Shown here: positions 46,496 to 53,656 of the stretch, one piece after another
Numbering within the stretch: position 1 is the stretch's first letter
Layout of the letters: every line of letters starts with the position of its first letter
Notes under the pieces: model-generated
Told to the model about the DNA's origin: nothing
The model's database searches: none
Seen by the model: the letters and a program-made list of their open reading frames with translations, nothing else
Made by a program: the position numbers and the translations under genes
NCBI RefSeq assembly: GCF_900107605.1
Contig: NZ_FNQJ01000006.1
Span: forward strand, 1 to 64,000
Length of the DNA: 64,000 nucleotides
Source of the DNA: Acidovorax soli
GTDB taxonomy: Bacteria; Pseudomonadota; Gammaproteobacteria; Burkholderiales; Burkholderiaceae_C
Reading direction: 5' to 3'

Positions 46496-47695
46496 ATGGC
46501 CCAACCCATCCAGGAAGCCTACATCGTCGCAGCCACGCGCACGCCCATCGGGCGCTCGCACCGCGGCTTCTTTCGCAACATGCGCCCCGACGATCTGCTG
46601 GCCACCACCCTCAAGGCGGCGCTGGCGGCTGCGCCGGGCCTTGACCCGGCAGCGATTGAAGACATCATCTGCGGCTGCGCCATTCCTGAAGCGCAGCAGG
46701 GCCTGAACGTGGCGCGCATTGGCGCCGTGCTGGCCGGCCTGCCCGCCAGCGTGGGCGGCATCACCGTCAACCGTTTCTGCGCATCGGGCCTGTCGGCCGT
46801 GCAGATGGCCGCCGACCGCATCCGCGTGGGCGAGGCCGAGGTGATGATCGCCGCCGGTGTGGAAAGCATGAGCATGGTGCCCATGATGGGCAACAGCCCC
46901 AGCCTGTCGCCCAGCATTTTCGAGCGCGAAGGCGATGTGGGCATTGCCTATGGCATGGGCCTCACGGCCGAGAAAGTGGCGCAGCAGTGGAAGGTGAGCC
47001 GCGAAGCGCAGGACGAGTTTGCGCTGCAGTCGCACCTGAAGGCCCTGGCTGCGCAAAAGGCCGGCTACTTTGCCGACGAGATCACGCCCATCGAGGTGAC
47101 CGACCGCACGGCCAACCTCGAAACCGGCGAGTCCATCGCCACCACCCGCACCGTGAGCCTGGACGAAGGCGCGCGCGCCGACACCTCGCTCGAAGGCCTG
47201 GCCAGGCTGCGCACGGTATTCGCTGCGCGCGGCTCGGTCACGGCGGGCAACAGCTCGCAGACCAGCGACGGCGCCGGTGCGCTGATCCTGGCCAGCGAAG
47301 CGGCCGTGAAGCGCTTTGGCCTCACGCCACTGGCGCGTTTCGTGAGCTACGCGGCCAAGGGCGTGCCACCGCACATCATGGGGATCGGCCCTATCGAAGC
47401 CATTCCGGCCGCACTGCGCTATGCAGGCCTCAAGCACCAGGACATCGACTGGTACGAGCTGAACGAAGCCTTTGCGGCGCAGTCGCTGGCGGTGATGAAC
47501 ACGCTGGGGCTGGACCCTGCCAAGGTGAACCCGATGGGGGGCGCGATTGCGCTGGGGCATCCGCTGGGGGCGACGGGGGCGATCCGGTCGGCGACGGTGG
47601 TGCATGCGCTCAAGCGGAACAAGTTGAGGTATGGGATGGTGACGATGTGTGTGGGGATGGGGCAGGGGGCTGCGGGGATTTTTGAGGCTGTTTGA
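46496..47695 (+). CDS. Acetyl-CoA C-acyltransferase (thiolase, FadA-type)
   Basis: A 399-residue thiolase that cleaves 3-ketoacyl-CoA at the end of each beta-oxidation cycle. Nucleophile Cys95 (VNRFCASGLSAVQM); GGAIALGHPLGATGAI holds the catalytic His and MCVGMGQGAAGIFE the second Cys. Residues are intact, but the last ~190 bp use GGG/GCG codons far more than the rest of the gene. Partner of the FadN-type protein upstream. Confidence 0.95.
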   Translation: MAQPIQEAYIVAATRTPIGRSHRGFFRNMRPDDLLATTLKAALAAAPGLDPAAIEDIICGCAIPEAQQGLNVARIGAVLAGLPASVGGITVNRFCASGLSAVQMAADRIRVGEAEVMIAAGVESMSMVPMMGNSPSLSPSIFEREGDVGIAYGMGLTAEKVAQQWKVSREAQDEFALQSHLKALAAQKAGYFADEITPIEVTDRTANLETGESIATTRTVSLDEGARADTSLEGLARLRTVFAARGSVTAGNSSQTSDGAGALILASEAAVKRFGLTPLARFVSYAAKGVPPHIMGIGPIEAIPAALRYAGLKHQDIDWYELNEAFAAQSLAVMNTLGLDPAKVNPMGGAIALGHPLGATGAIRSATVVHALKRNKLRYGMVTMCVGMGQGAAGIFEAV

Positions 47696-47740
47696 TTTGA
47701 TTTGACTTGACTGGCTACATGCCTGAGATGCCTTCCCCAC

Positions 47741-47766
47741 CCGTTCGGGCTGAGCTTGTCGAAGCC
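47741..47766. repeat. REP unit after the thiolase gene
   Basis: CCGTTCGGGCTGAGCTTGTC then GAAGCC repeats, in inverted orientation, the second unit before the fadB-type gene (43504-43528). The operon 43548-47695 is thus bracketed by inverted copies of the same element. Confidence 0.8.
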
Positions 47767-47866
47767 AGGGCTGGTGCGCTGGTTTGGGCGGTGTGCGTTG
47801 GTTGAGTGCGGAGGCCGGGTCTCGCCCCGGCGGGCAACCTGAAGGGAACCTGAGCGGACATCCCTT

Positions 47867-47949
47867 CGGGCCATCGCTGCGCTCGGCCCGGGCTGCGCAG
47901 CGCGAGGCGCTTGCGCCCGCGAGAGGGGGCCGAGCGCAGCGATGGCCCG
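47867..47949. repeat. Long palindrome with 23-bp perfect arms
   Basis: The arm at 47867-47889 (starting CGGGCCATCGCTGCGCTCGG) and its exact inverse at 47927-47949 flank a 37-base loop that itself contains GCGC-rich partial palindromes. Strong cruciform or RNA hairpin potential; no coding role. Confidence 0.85.
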
Positions 47950-48001
47950 TATTTGGCTTCAACCCCATCTGGCTGCGCCTGCGGCGGGGCGATTGCGGGG
48001 T

Positions 48002-48029
48002 GGCGGGTGTGCCGCAGGACACACCCGCC
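48002..48029. repeat. 10-bp-arm hairpin in the repeat island
   Basis: GGCGGGTGTG (48002-48011) and CACACCCGCC (48020-48029) pair perfectly around an 8-base loop. Confidence 0.8.
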
Positions 48030-48128
48030 TCGTGAACTGACTCGCCGTGGCTGTCCGAGCGGCGCGCGCAGCGCAAAGCGAGTTCCACGGCGCACCCCGC
48101 AACCGCCCCGACGCAGGTCTGCCCCGAA

Positions 48129-48232
48129 GGGGTCGCAGGCTGTGGGTCGCCTTTTCTTTGCTTACGTTCTTTTGGCGAAGCAAAAGAAAGTGAGTCGGCC
48201 GCCGGGCCGAGACCCGGCCTCCGCCCTCAACC
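48129..48232. repeat. Dispersed ~103-bp repeat, copy B
   Basis: Near-identical to positions 1-103: GGGTCGCAGGCTGTGGGTCG, the CTTTTGGCGAAGCAAAAG hairpin, then GAGACCCGGCCTCCGCCCTC. Its 3' part also pairs with an inverted partial copy at 47800-47835. Confidence 0.8.
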
Positions 48233-48315
48233 AAAACCACCCACAATCCAACCCACCCCCAACCCAGTCCCCTCCACGACCCTCACCCCGCCCGTTTCGC
48301 GGCACACTTACAGCC

Positions 48316-49140
48316 ATGACCGACCCACACCCATTCGATCAAGCCATACAGCTACACGCCGAAATCCCCGGCCAGTACCAGGGCCAGACCCATGCGGGCT
48401 ACTGGAACATGGTGGGCCCCTTTGGCGGCATCACCGCAGCCACGTTGCTGCAGGCCGTCATGCAGCACCCGGCGCGGCTGGGCGACCCGTTGTCGCTCAC
48501 CGTCAACTACGCAGGCGCCCTGGTGGCGGGGCCTTTCACCGTGCAGGCCACGCCGGTGCGCACCAATCGCTCTACCCAGCACTGGACGCTGTCGATCCTG
48601 CAGGCCGATGCCGATGGCGCCCAGGTGGTCACCACCACCGCCACCGCCGTGACGGCCGTGCGCCGCGAGACCTGGAGCGCGGGCGATGTGCCCCTGCCCG
48701 ACGTGCCGCAGCCGGCGGACCTGCCCGCCATTCCGCCGGGCTTTGGTTCGGAATGGCTCAGCCGCTATGAGATGCGACCCGTGACTGGAACGCTGCCACG
48801 CGCCTGGGATGGCAGTGGCGACCACAGCCTGACCCAGCTGTGGATGCGCGATGCACCCCCGCGCCCGCTCGACTTTTGCGCGCTGGCGGCGCTGGCCGAT
48901 GTGTTCTTTCCCCGTGTCTGGTTGCGCCGTGCGCACCGGGTGCCAGCGGGCACGGTGTCCATCACGGTGTACTTTCACGCCAGCGCCGAGCAGTTGCAGC
49001 AAACCGGCATGGGCTACCTGCTGGGCCAGGCGCGCGGGCAGGAGTTTCGCAACGGCTTTTTTGACCAGACCGTGCAGCTGTGGAACGAGGCGGGCACCAT
49101 GCTGGCCACCAGCCACCAGATCGTTTACTACAAGGAATAA
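48316..49140 (+). CDS. Acyl-CoA thioesterase, double-hotdog type
   Basis: A 274-residue protein with two hotdog halves, as in TesB-like/4HBT_3 thioesterases: GYWNMVGPFGGITAATLLQA, NYAGALVAGPFTVQATPVRT, RPLDFCALAALADVFFPRVW and GQEFRNGFFDQTVQLWNEAG. It hydrolyses acyl-CoAs; chain preference unknown. ATG 48316 is the first Met after the repeat island; the longer frame upstream is repeat sequence. Followed by an enoyl-CoA hydratase gene. Confidence 0.82.
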   Translation: MTDPHPFDQAIQLHAEIPGQYQGQTHAGYWNMVGPFGGITAATLLQAVMQHPARLGDPLSLTVNYAGALVAGPFTVQATPVRTNRSTQHWTLSILQADADGAQVVTTTATAVTAVRRETWSAGDVPLPDVPQPADLPAIPPGFGSEWLSRYEMRPVTGTLPRAWDGSGDHSLTQLWMRDAPPRPLDFCALAALADVFFPRVWLRRAHRVPAGTVSITVYFHASAEQLQQTGMGYLLGQARGQEFRNGFFDQTVQLWNEAGTMLATSHQIVYYKE

Positions 49141-49191
49141 GAAGCGGGCACTGTGTCGCCCTCGTTTCCCCTCACCACCCCCAGACCCACC

Positions 49192-49968
49192 ATGACCGAA
49201 GCCACCCAAGACATCCTCGTGCACACCGAAGCGGGCGTGACCACCATCACCTTCAACCGCGTGGACAAGAAAAATTCCATCACCACCGCCATGTATGCCG
49301 CCATGGCCGACGCGCTGGCTGCTGCCGAGGCGGACGCCAGCGTGCGCGCCGTGGTGTTCCAGGGCGACGTGGCGGTATTCAGCGCCGGCAATGACATTGG
49401 TGATTTTCTGCAGCAGCCGCCCGCCACCCAGGATTCGCCCGTGTTCCGCTTCCTGCGCGGCCTGGCCGCTTTCCCCAAGCCCGTGATTGCAGCGGTCTGC
49501 GGCCCGGCGGTGGGCATAGGCACCACCCTGCTGTTCCACTGCGATCTGGTCTATGCGGGCGACAACGCCGCATTCTCCATGCCGTTCGTCAACCTGGGCC
49601 TGTGCCCCGAGGCAGCATCGAGCCTGCTGGTGCCGCAGATGCTGGGCTACCACCGCGCTGCCGAAGCCCTGCTGCTGGGCGAACCCTTCATGGCCGAGGC
49701 GGCGCTCGAAGTGGGCCTGGTCAACCGCGTGGTGCCCCCCACGGAATGCAATGGCGTGGCACAGGCACAGGCGCGCAAGCTGGCCGCCAAGCCGCTGTCG
49801 GCGCTGATCGAGACCAAGCGCCTCATGAAAAAAAGCCAGGCCCCCCAGGTGCTCGCCGTGATGGCCGAAGAAGGCGCCAGCTTTGGCCGCATGCTGCGCG
49901 AGCCCGCAGCGCGCGAAGCCTTCGGCGCTTTCATGGAAAAACGCAAGCCCGACTTCAGCCAATGCTGA
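49192..49968 (+). CDS. Enoyl-CoA hydratase/isomerase family protein
   Basis: A 258-residue crotonase: TITFNRVDKKNSITTAMYAA, AVVFQGDVAVFSAGNDIGDF (oxyanion hole region), KPVIAAVCGPAVGIGTTLLF and MPFVNLGLCPEAASSLLVPQ. The Pro-Glu-Ala region carries one usual Glu. It acts on an enoyl-CoA, probably in fatty-acid degradation with its neighbours. ATG 49192 preferred over GTG 49153, since the family starts close to the first strand. Confidence 0.9.
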   Translation: MTEATQDILVHTEAGVTTITFNRVDKKNSITTAMYAAMADALAAAEADASVRAVVFQGDVAVFSAGNDIGDFLQQPPATQDSPVFRFLRGLAAFPKPVIAAVCGPAVGIGTTLLFHCDLVYAGDNAAFSMPFVNLGLCPEAASSLLVPQMLGYHRAAEALLLGEPFMAEAALEVGLVNRVVPPTECNGVAQAQARKLAAKPLSALIETKRLMKKSQAPQVLAVMAEEGASFGRMLREPAAREAFGAFMEKRKPDFSQC

Positions 49969-50002
49969 AACCAGCGCTGCGCCCGCCGCCCCAGGGACAC
50001 CG

Positions 50003-50485
50003 ATGACAAAAACCATAGCAACACCCGTCGCGTTCGAGCCCGAGTTCATTGCCGGCGTGAAAACCATTTTTGAGGAAAAGATTGTCTTCAACCAGGTGCT
50101 GGGCCTCAAGGTGGTCAGTCTCGCGCCCGAGCGTGTGGTGGCCCGCATCGACATGAAGCCCGAACTGGTCGGCCACTTTGCCTACAACCGCATCCACGGC
50201 GGCGTGATCAGCGCGGGCCTCGATGCCATGGGCGGCCTGGCCGTGATGGCCGCCATGGGCGCCAAGCACATGGACGAGACGCCCGAACAGCGCCTGCACC
50301 GCTTTGCCCGGCTGGGCACCATTGATCTGCGCGTGGACTATCTGCGGCCGGGCATCGGCAGCCATTTCGAGTTGCGCGCCGAGGTGCTGCGCCTGGGCTC
50401 GCGCGTGGCCACCACGCGCATGGAGTTTTTGGGACCCGATGGCGTGCTCATGTCAGCGGCCGCCGCAGCCTATATCGTGTCCTGA
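50003..50485 (+). CDS. Hotdog-fold thioesterase (PaaI/YiiD-like)
   Basis: A 160-residue single hotdog protein: RIHGGVISAGLDAMGGLAVM (HGG motif with Asp in the central helix) and GTIDLRVDYLRPGIGSHFEL. It starts 34 bp after the enoyl-CoA hydratase gene and is probably co-transcribed. Substrate unknown. Confidence 0.82.
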   Translation: MTKTIATPVAFEPEFIAGVKTIFEEKIVFNQVLGLKVVSLAPERVVARIDMKPELVGHFAYNRIHGGVISAGLDAMGGLAVMAAMGAKHMDETPEQRLHRFARLGTIDLRVDYLRPGIGSHFELRAEVLRLGSRVATTRMEFLGPDGVLMSAAAAAYIVS

Positions 50486-50622
50486 ACGCGCCCGATCTGG
50501 TGTGTCCATGCAAGTGATGCAAGTGCATGCAACCAGCGAACGATTTGGTTACTGATCTTGCGCAAGACGCCAAGGTGCAATGCCCCGGCACTCCTACGAT
50601 GCCTTCTTTTCAAGGAGATCCG

Positions 50623-51165
50623 ATGGCTGTGCAGAACCCCTTTTTTGGCAAGCGCGAAACTGAAACCTTCCAGCCCCGCCACAACACGGTCACCCCCAGC
50701 ACCGTGAGCAATGTGTCACCCAGTGCCAGTGCAGCGGTGGCAGCCGCTGCCGCCAAGGCGCCGGCAGAAAGCAGTGGCAGCAAGCTCACCGTGGGCCCCA
50801 ACATCAAGCTCAAGGGGGTGGAGATCACCGATTGCGACACCCTGGTGGTGGAAGGCACGGTGGAAGCCACCATGGATTCGCGGGTCATCCAGATTGCCGA
50901 GCAGGGTGCGTTCCGTGGTTCGGCCGACATCGATATCGCCGAAATCCGCGGCGAGTTCAATGGCACGCTCACCGTGCGCGACAAGCTCGTCGTCTTTGCC
51001 ACCGGCAAGGTCAGCGGGAAAATCCGCTATGGCAAGCTGGTGGTGGAAGAGGGTGGCCAGCTGTCGGGCGAAATCGAGGTGGGCGTGGGCACCGCCACCA
51101 GTGCCCGTCCGGCGGCCGCAGCGCGGCCCATGGACGCACCAGTGCCCGCCGTGGCTCTGGCCTGA
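50623..51165 (+). CDS. Bactofilin
   Basis: A 180-residue cytoskeletal protein of the bactofilin (DUF583) family. A ~45-residue Ala/Ser-rich flexible N-terminus precedes a right-handed beta-helix core of regular repeats (LTVGPNIKLKGVEITDCDTL, IAEIRGEFNGTLTVRDKLVV, GKVSGKIRYGKLVVEEGGQL) and an Ala/Pro-rich tail. It polymerises without nucleotide and often directs cell-wall enzymes. ATG 50623 has AAGGAG at the right distance. It lacks the M23 peptidase neighbour seen in some genomes. Confidence 0.92.
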   Translation: MAVQNPFFGKRETETFQPRHNTVTPSTVSNVSPSASAAVAAAAAKAPAESSGSKLTVGPNIKLKGVEITDCDTLVVEGTVEATMDSRVIQIAEQGAFRGSADIDIAEIRGEFNGTLTVRDKLVVFATGKVSGKIRYGKLVVEEGGQLSGEIEVGVGTATSARPAAAARPMDAPVPAVALA

Positions 51166-51176
51166 ACGCAGGGCGT

Positions 51177-51608
51177 TCAGGTAGGCACCGGCACCGGCAC
51201 CGGCACCGGCACCGGGCGCGGCCGGCCGTCGGCGTCGATGGCCACATAGGTCAGGCGCGCTTCGGTCACCTTCAGGTATTGGCCCTGGTCCGAGAAGCGT
51301 TCGGCATACACCTCCACCTCTACCGTGATGGAGGTGCGGCCAATGCGCGTGACCGTGGCGAAGAAGGACAGGATGTCGCCCACCCGCACCGGCTGCTTGA
51401 AGATGAACTCGTTCACCGCCACGGTCGCCATGCGGCCCTGGATATAGCGCGCGGGCAGCACCGAACCGGCCAGATCGACCTGCGCCATCACCCAGCCGCC
51501 GAAGATGTCGCCATTGGCGTTGCTGTCGGCGGGCATGGGAATGACCTTCAGTACCAGTTCATGGCTGGAGGGCAAGGCGGGTGCGGGGAGGTGGGGCAAA
51601 TCAGGCAT
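51177..51608 (-). CDS. Acyl-CoA thioesterase (YciA-like)
   Basis: A 143-residue hotdog protein with VIPMPADSNANGDIFGGWVM and AQVDLAGSV, the YciA/cytosolic acyl-CoA hydrolase signature including the Asp in the GGW helix region, then TVAVNEFIFKQPVRVGDILS. The C-terminus is a run of Pro-Val pairs encoded by five perfect GGCACC copies. Divergent from the ABC transporter gene across 43 bp. Convergent with the bactofilin gene. Confidence 0.88.
   Translation of the reverse strand: MPDLPHLPAPALPSSHELVLKVIPMPADSNANGDIFGGWVMAQVDLAGSVLPARYIQGRMATVAVNEFIFKQPVRVGDILSFFATVTRIGRTSITVEVEVYAERFSDQGQYLKVTEARLTYVAIDADGRPRPVPVPVPVPVPT
51184..51213. repeat. Hexanucleotide tandem repeat (GGCACC x5)
   Basis: Five perfect GGCACC copies at the 3' end of the YciA-like gene encode Pro-Val pairs. 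Gain or loss of a unit would stay in frame and only change the tail length. Confidence 0.9.
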
Positions 51609-51651
51609 GGGCACAATCGGGGTGAATAAGCAACCCCCGGAATTGTCCCCT

Positions 51652-53466
51652 ATGCGCCACCACGGCGATTCTTCTCCCCCTCCTTCTCCGAACGACCCCG
51701 CGCACAAACGCTCTGACTGGGCCACGCTCTCACGCCTTCTGCCGTATCTGTGGCAGTACAAGGGGCGCGTCGTTCTGGCCATCGTGTTCATGGTGGGCGC
51801 CAAGGTCGCCAATGTGGGCGTGCCGGTGCTGCTCAAGAACCTGGTCGATGCCATGGCGCTCAGGCCCGGCGACCCGGCTGCCGTGCTGGTGGTGCCGGCC
51901 GGCTTGCTGCTGGCCTACGGATTGCTGCGCCTGTCCACCTCGCTGTTCACCGAGTTGCGCGAACTGGTGTTTGCCAAGGCCACGCAGGGCGCGGCACGCT
52001 CGATTGCCTTGCAGACCTTCGAGCACCTGCACGCGCTGAGCCTGCGCTTTCATCTGGAGCGCCAGACCGGTGGCATGACGCGCGACATCGAGCGCGGCGT
52101 GCGTGGCATCGAGTCGCTGATCTCGTTCACGCTGTTCAACATCGGCGCCACGCTGATCGAAGTGGCCATGGTGCTCACGGTACTGGCCGTCAAGTTCGAT
52201 GCCTGGTTTGCCTGGATCACGCTGGCTGCGCTGGCCTGCTACATCGCCTTCACGGTGCTGCTGACCGAGTGGCGCACCCAGTTCCGCCGCCAGGCCAACG
52301 AGTTCGATTCGGCCGCGCACAGCAAGGCGGTGGATTCGCTGCTCAACTACGAAACCGTCAAATATTTCAACAACGAAAGTTTCGAGGCCCGCCGCTACGA
52401 CGAAAGCCTGCAGCGCCTGCGTGCCGCGCGCCTGAAGGCGCAAAGCTCGCTCTCGCTGCTCAACACCGGCCAGCAGCTCATCATTGCCACGGGCCTGGTG
52501 GCCATGCTCTGGCGCGCCACGCAGGGCGTGGTCGATGGCCACATGACGCTGGGCGACCTGGTCATGGTCAACGCCTTCATGATCCAGCTCTACATCCCGC
52601 TCAACTTCCTGGGCGTGATCTACCGCGAGATCAAGCAGAGCCTGACCGACCTGGACAAGATGTTCACCCTCATGGACCGCGAGCGCGAGGTGGCCGATGC
52701 CCCCGGCGCGCAGCCGCTGGTGGGGCTGGCACAGCCCACGGTGCGCTTTGAGAATGTGCAGTTCGCCTACGACCCGGCCCGGCCCATCCTCAAGGGCATC
52801 AGCTTCGAGATTCCGGCGGGCAAGACGGTGGCGGTGGTCGGCCCTTCGGGTTCGGGCAAGTCCACGCTGGCGCGGCTGCTGTTTCGCTTCTACGACATCC
52901 AGCAGGGCCGCATCACCCTGGCCGGGCAGGAAATCCGCGACGTCACGCAGGCCAGCCTGCGCCAGGCCATCGGCATCGTGCCGCAGGACACCGTGCTGTT
53001 CAACGACACCGTGGCCTACAACATCGCCTACGGCCGCCCCGGCGCCAGCCAGGCCGAGATCGAGGAAGCCGCCCGCGCGGCACGCATCCACGACTTCATC
53101 GCCGCCACGCCCAAGGGCTACGCCACCCAGGTGGGCGAGCGCGGCTTGAAGCTGTCGGGCGGTGAAAAACAGCGCGTGGCCATTGCGCGCACCTTGCTGA
53201 AAAACCCGCCGGTGCTGATCTTCGACGAGGCCACCAGCGCGCTGGATTCGGCCAACGAACGCGCCATCCAGGCCGAACTGCAAAGCGCCGCGCGCAACCG
53301 CACCACGCTGCTCATCGCCCACCGCCTGTCCACCGTGGTCGATGCGCACCAGATCCTGGTGATGGACGCGGGGCAGATCGTCGAGCGCGGCACGCACGGC
53401 GAGCTGCTGGCACTGGACGGGCGCTACGCCAGCATGTGGGCGCTGCAGCAAAGCGGAATGGAGTGA
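51652..53466 (+). CDS. Atm1-type ABC transporter (fused permease/ATPase)
   Basis: A 604-residue half-transporter: six membrane segments (residues ~40-340) and a nucleotide-binding domain with Walker A GPSGSGKST, signature LSGGEKQR, Walker B VLIFDEATS and the H-loop LIAHRLST. The sequence VDSLLNYETVKYFNNESFEA in the permease is a hallmark of the Atm1/ABCB7/HMT1 group, which exports glutathione-linked sulfur or metal conjugates. Works as a homodimer. Divergent from the YciA-like gene. Confidence 0.92.
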   Translation: MRHHGDSSPPPSPNDPAHKRSDWATLSRLLPYLWQYKGRVVLAIVFMVGAKVANVGVPVLLKNLVDAMALRPGDPAAVLVVPAGLLLAYGLLRLSTSLFTELRELVFAKATQGAARSIALQTFEHLHALSLRFHLERQTGGMTRDIERGVRGIESLISFTLFNIGATLIEVAMVLTVLAVKFDAWFAWITLAALACYIAFTVLLTEWRTQFRRQANEFDSAAHSKAVDSLLNYETVKYFNNESFEARRYDESLQRLRAARLKAQSSLSLLNTGQQLIIATGLVAMLWRATQGVVDGHMTLGDLVMVNAFMIQLYIPLNFLGVIYREIKQSLTDLDKMFTLMDREREVADAPGAQPLVGLAQPTVRFENVQFAYDPARPILKGISFEIPAGKTVAVVGPSGSGKSTLARLLFRFYDIQQGRITLAGQEIRDVTQASLRQAIGIVPQDTVLFNDTVAYNIAYGRPGASQAEIEEAARAARIHDFIAATPKGYATQVGERGLKLSGGEKQRVAIARTLLKNPPVLIFDEATSALDSANERAIQAELQSAARNRTTLLIAHRLSTVVDAHQILVMDAGQIVERGTHGELLALDGRYASMWALQQSGME

Positions 53467-53656
53467 CAGTGATGCCTGGTACAAACCCGAATGATTGATG
53501 TGAATTAAGCACCAATCCATTGTGATCCGACCGTCTTCCTGACGGGGCGCTCTGGTGAAACAATCGAGCCGAGTCGCGATCGATGCTCTCCTTGCACCAA
53601 AAAGCACGGGAGCGTGATGGCCCACGAAGCCCGTTGTCCCTGGAGGAGCCCGGATT

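Larger units (their letters stand above)
47696..48315. other. 620-bp gene-free repeat island
   Basis: No gene is supported between the thiolase and the next thioesterase gene. The stretch holds a REP unit (47741-47766), an inverted 36-bp pair (47800-47835 against 48198-48232), a 23-bp-arm palindrome (47867-47949), a 10-bp-arm hairpin (48002-48029) and repeat copy B (48129-48232). Long open frames through it are products of the high GC content. Confidence 0.8.

Noticed and set aside
47911-48315. Upstream extension of the double-hotdog thioesterase frame
   Set aside because: The extra ~135 codons are encoded by the repeat island and copy B of the 103-bp repeat, not by thioesterase sequence.
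51184-51213. CRISPR-like or minisatellite array
   Set aside because: It is a simple 6-bp coding repeat with no spacers.
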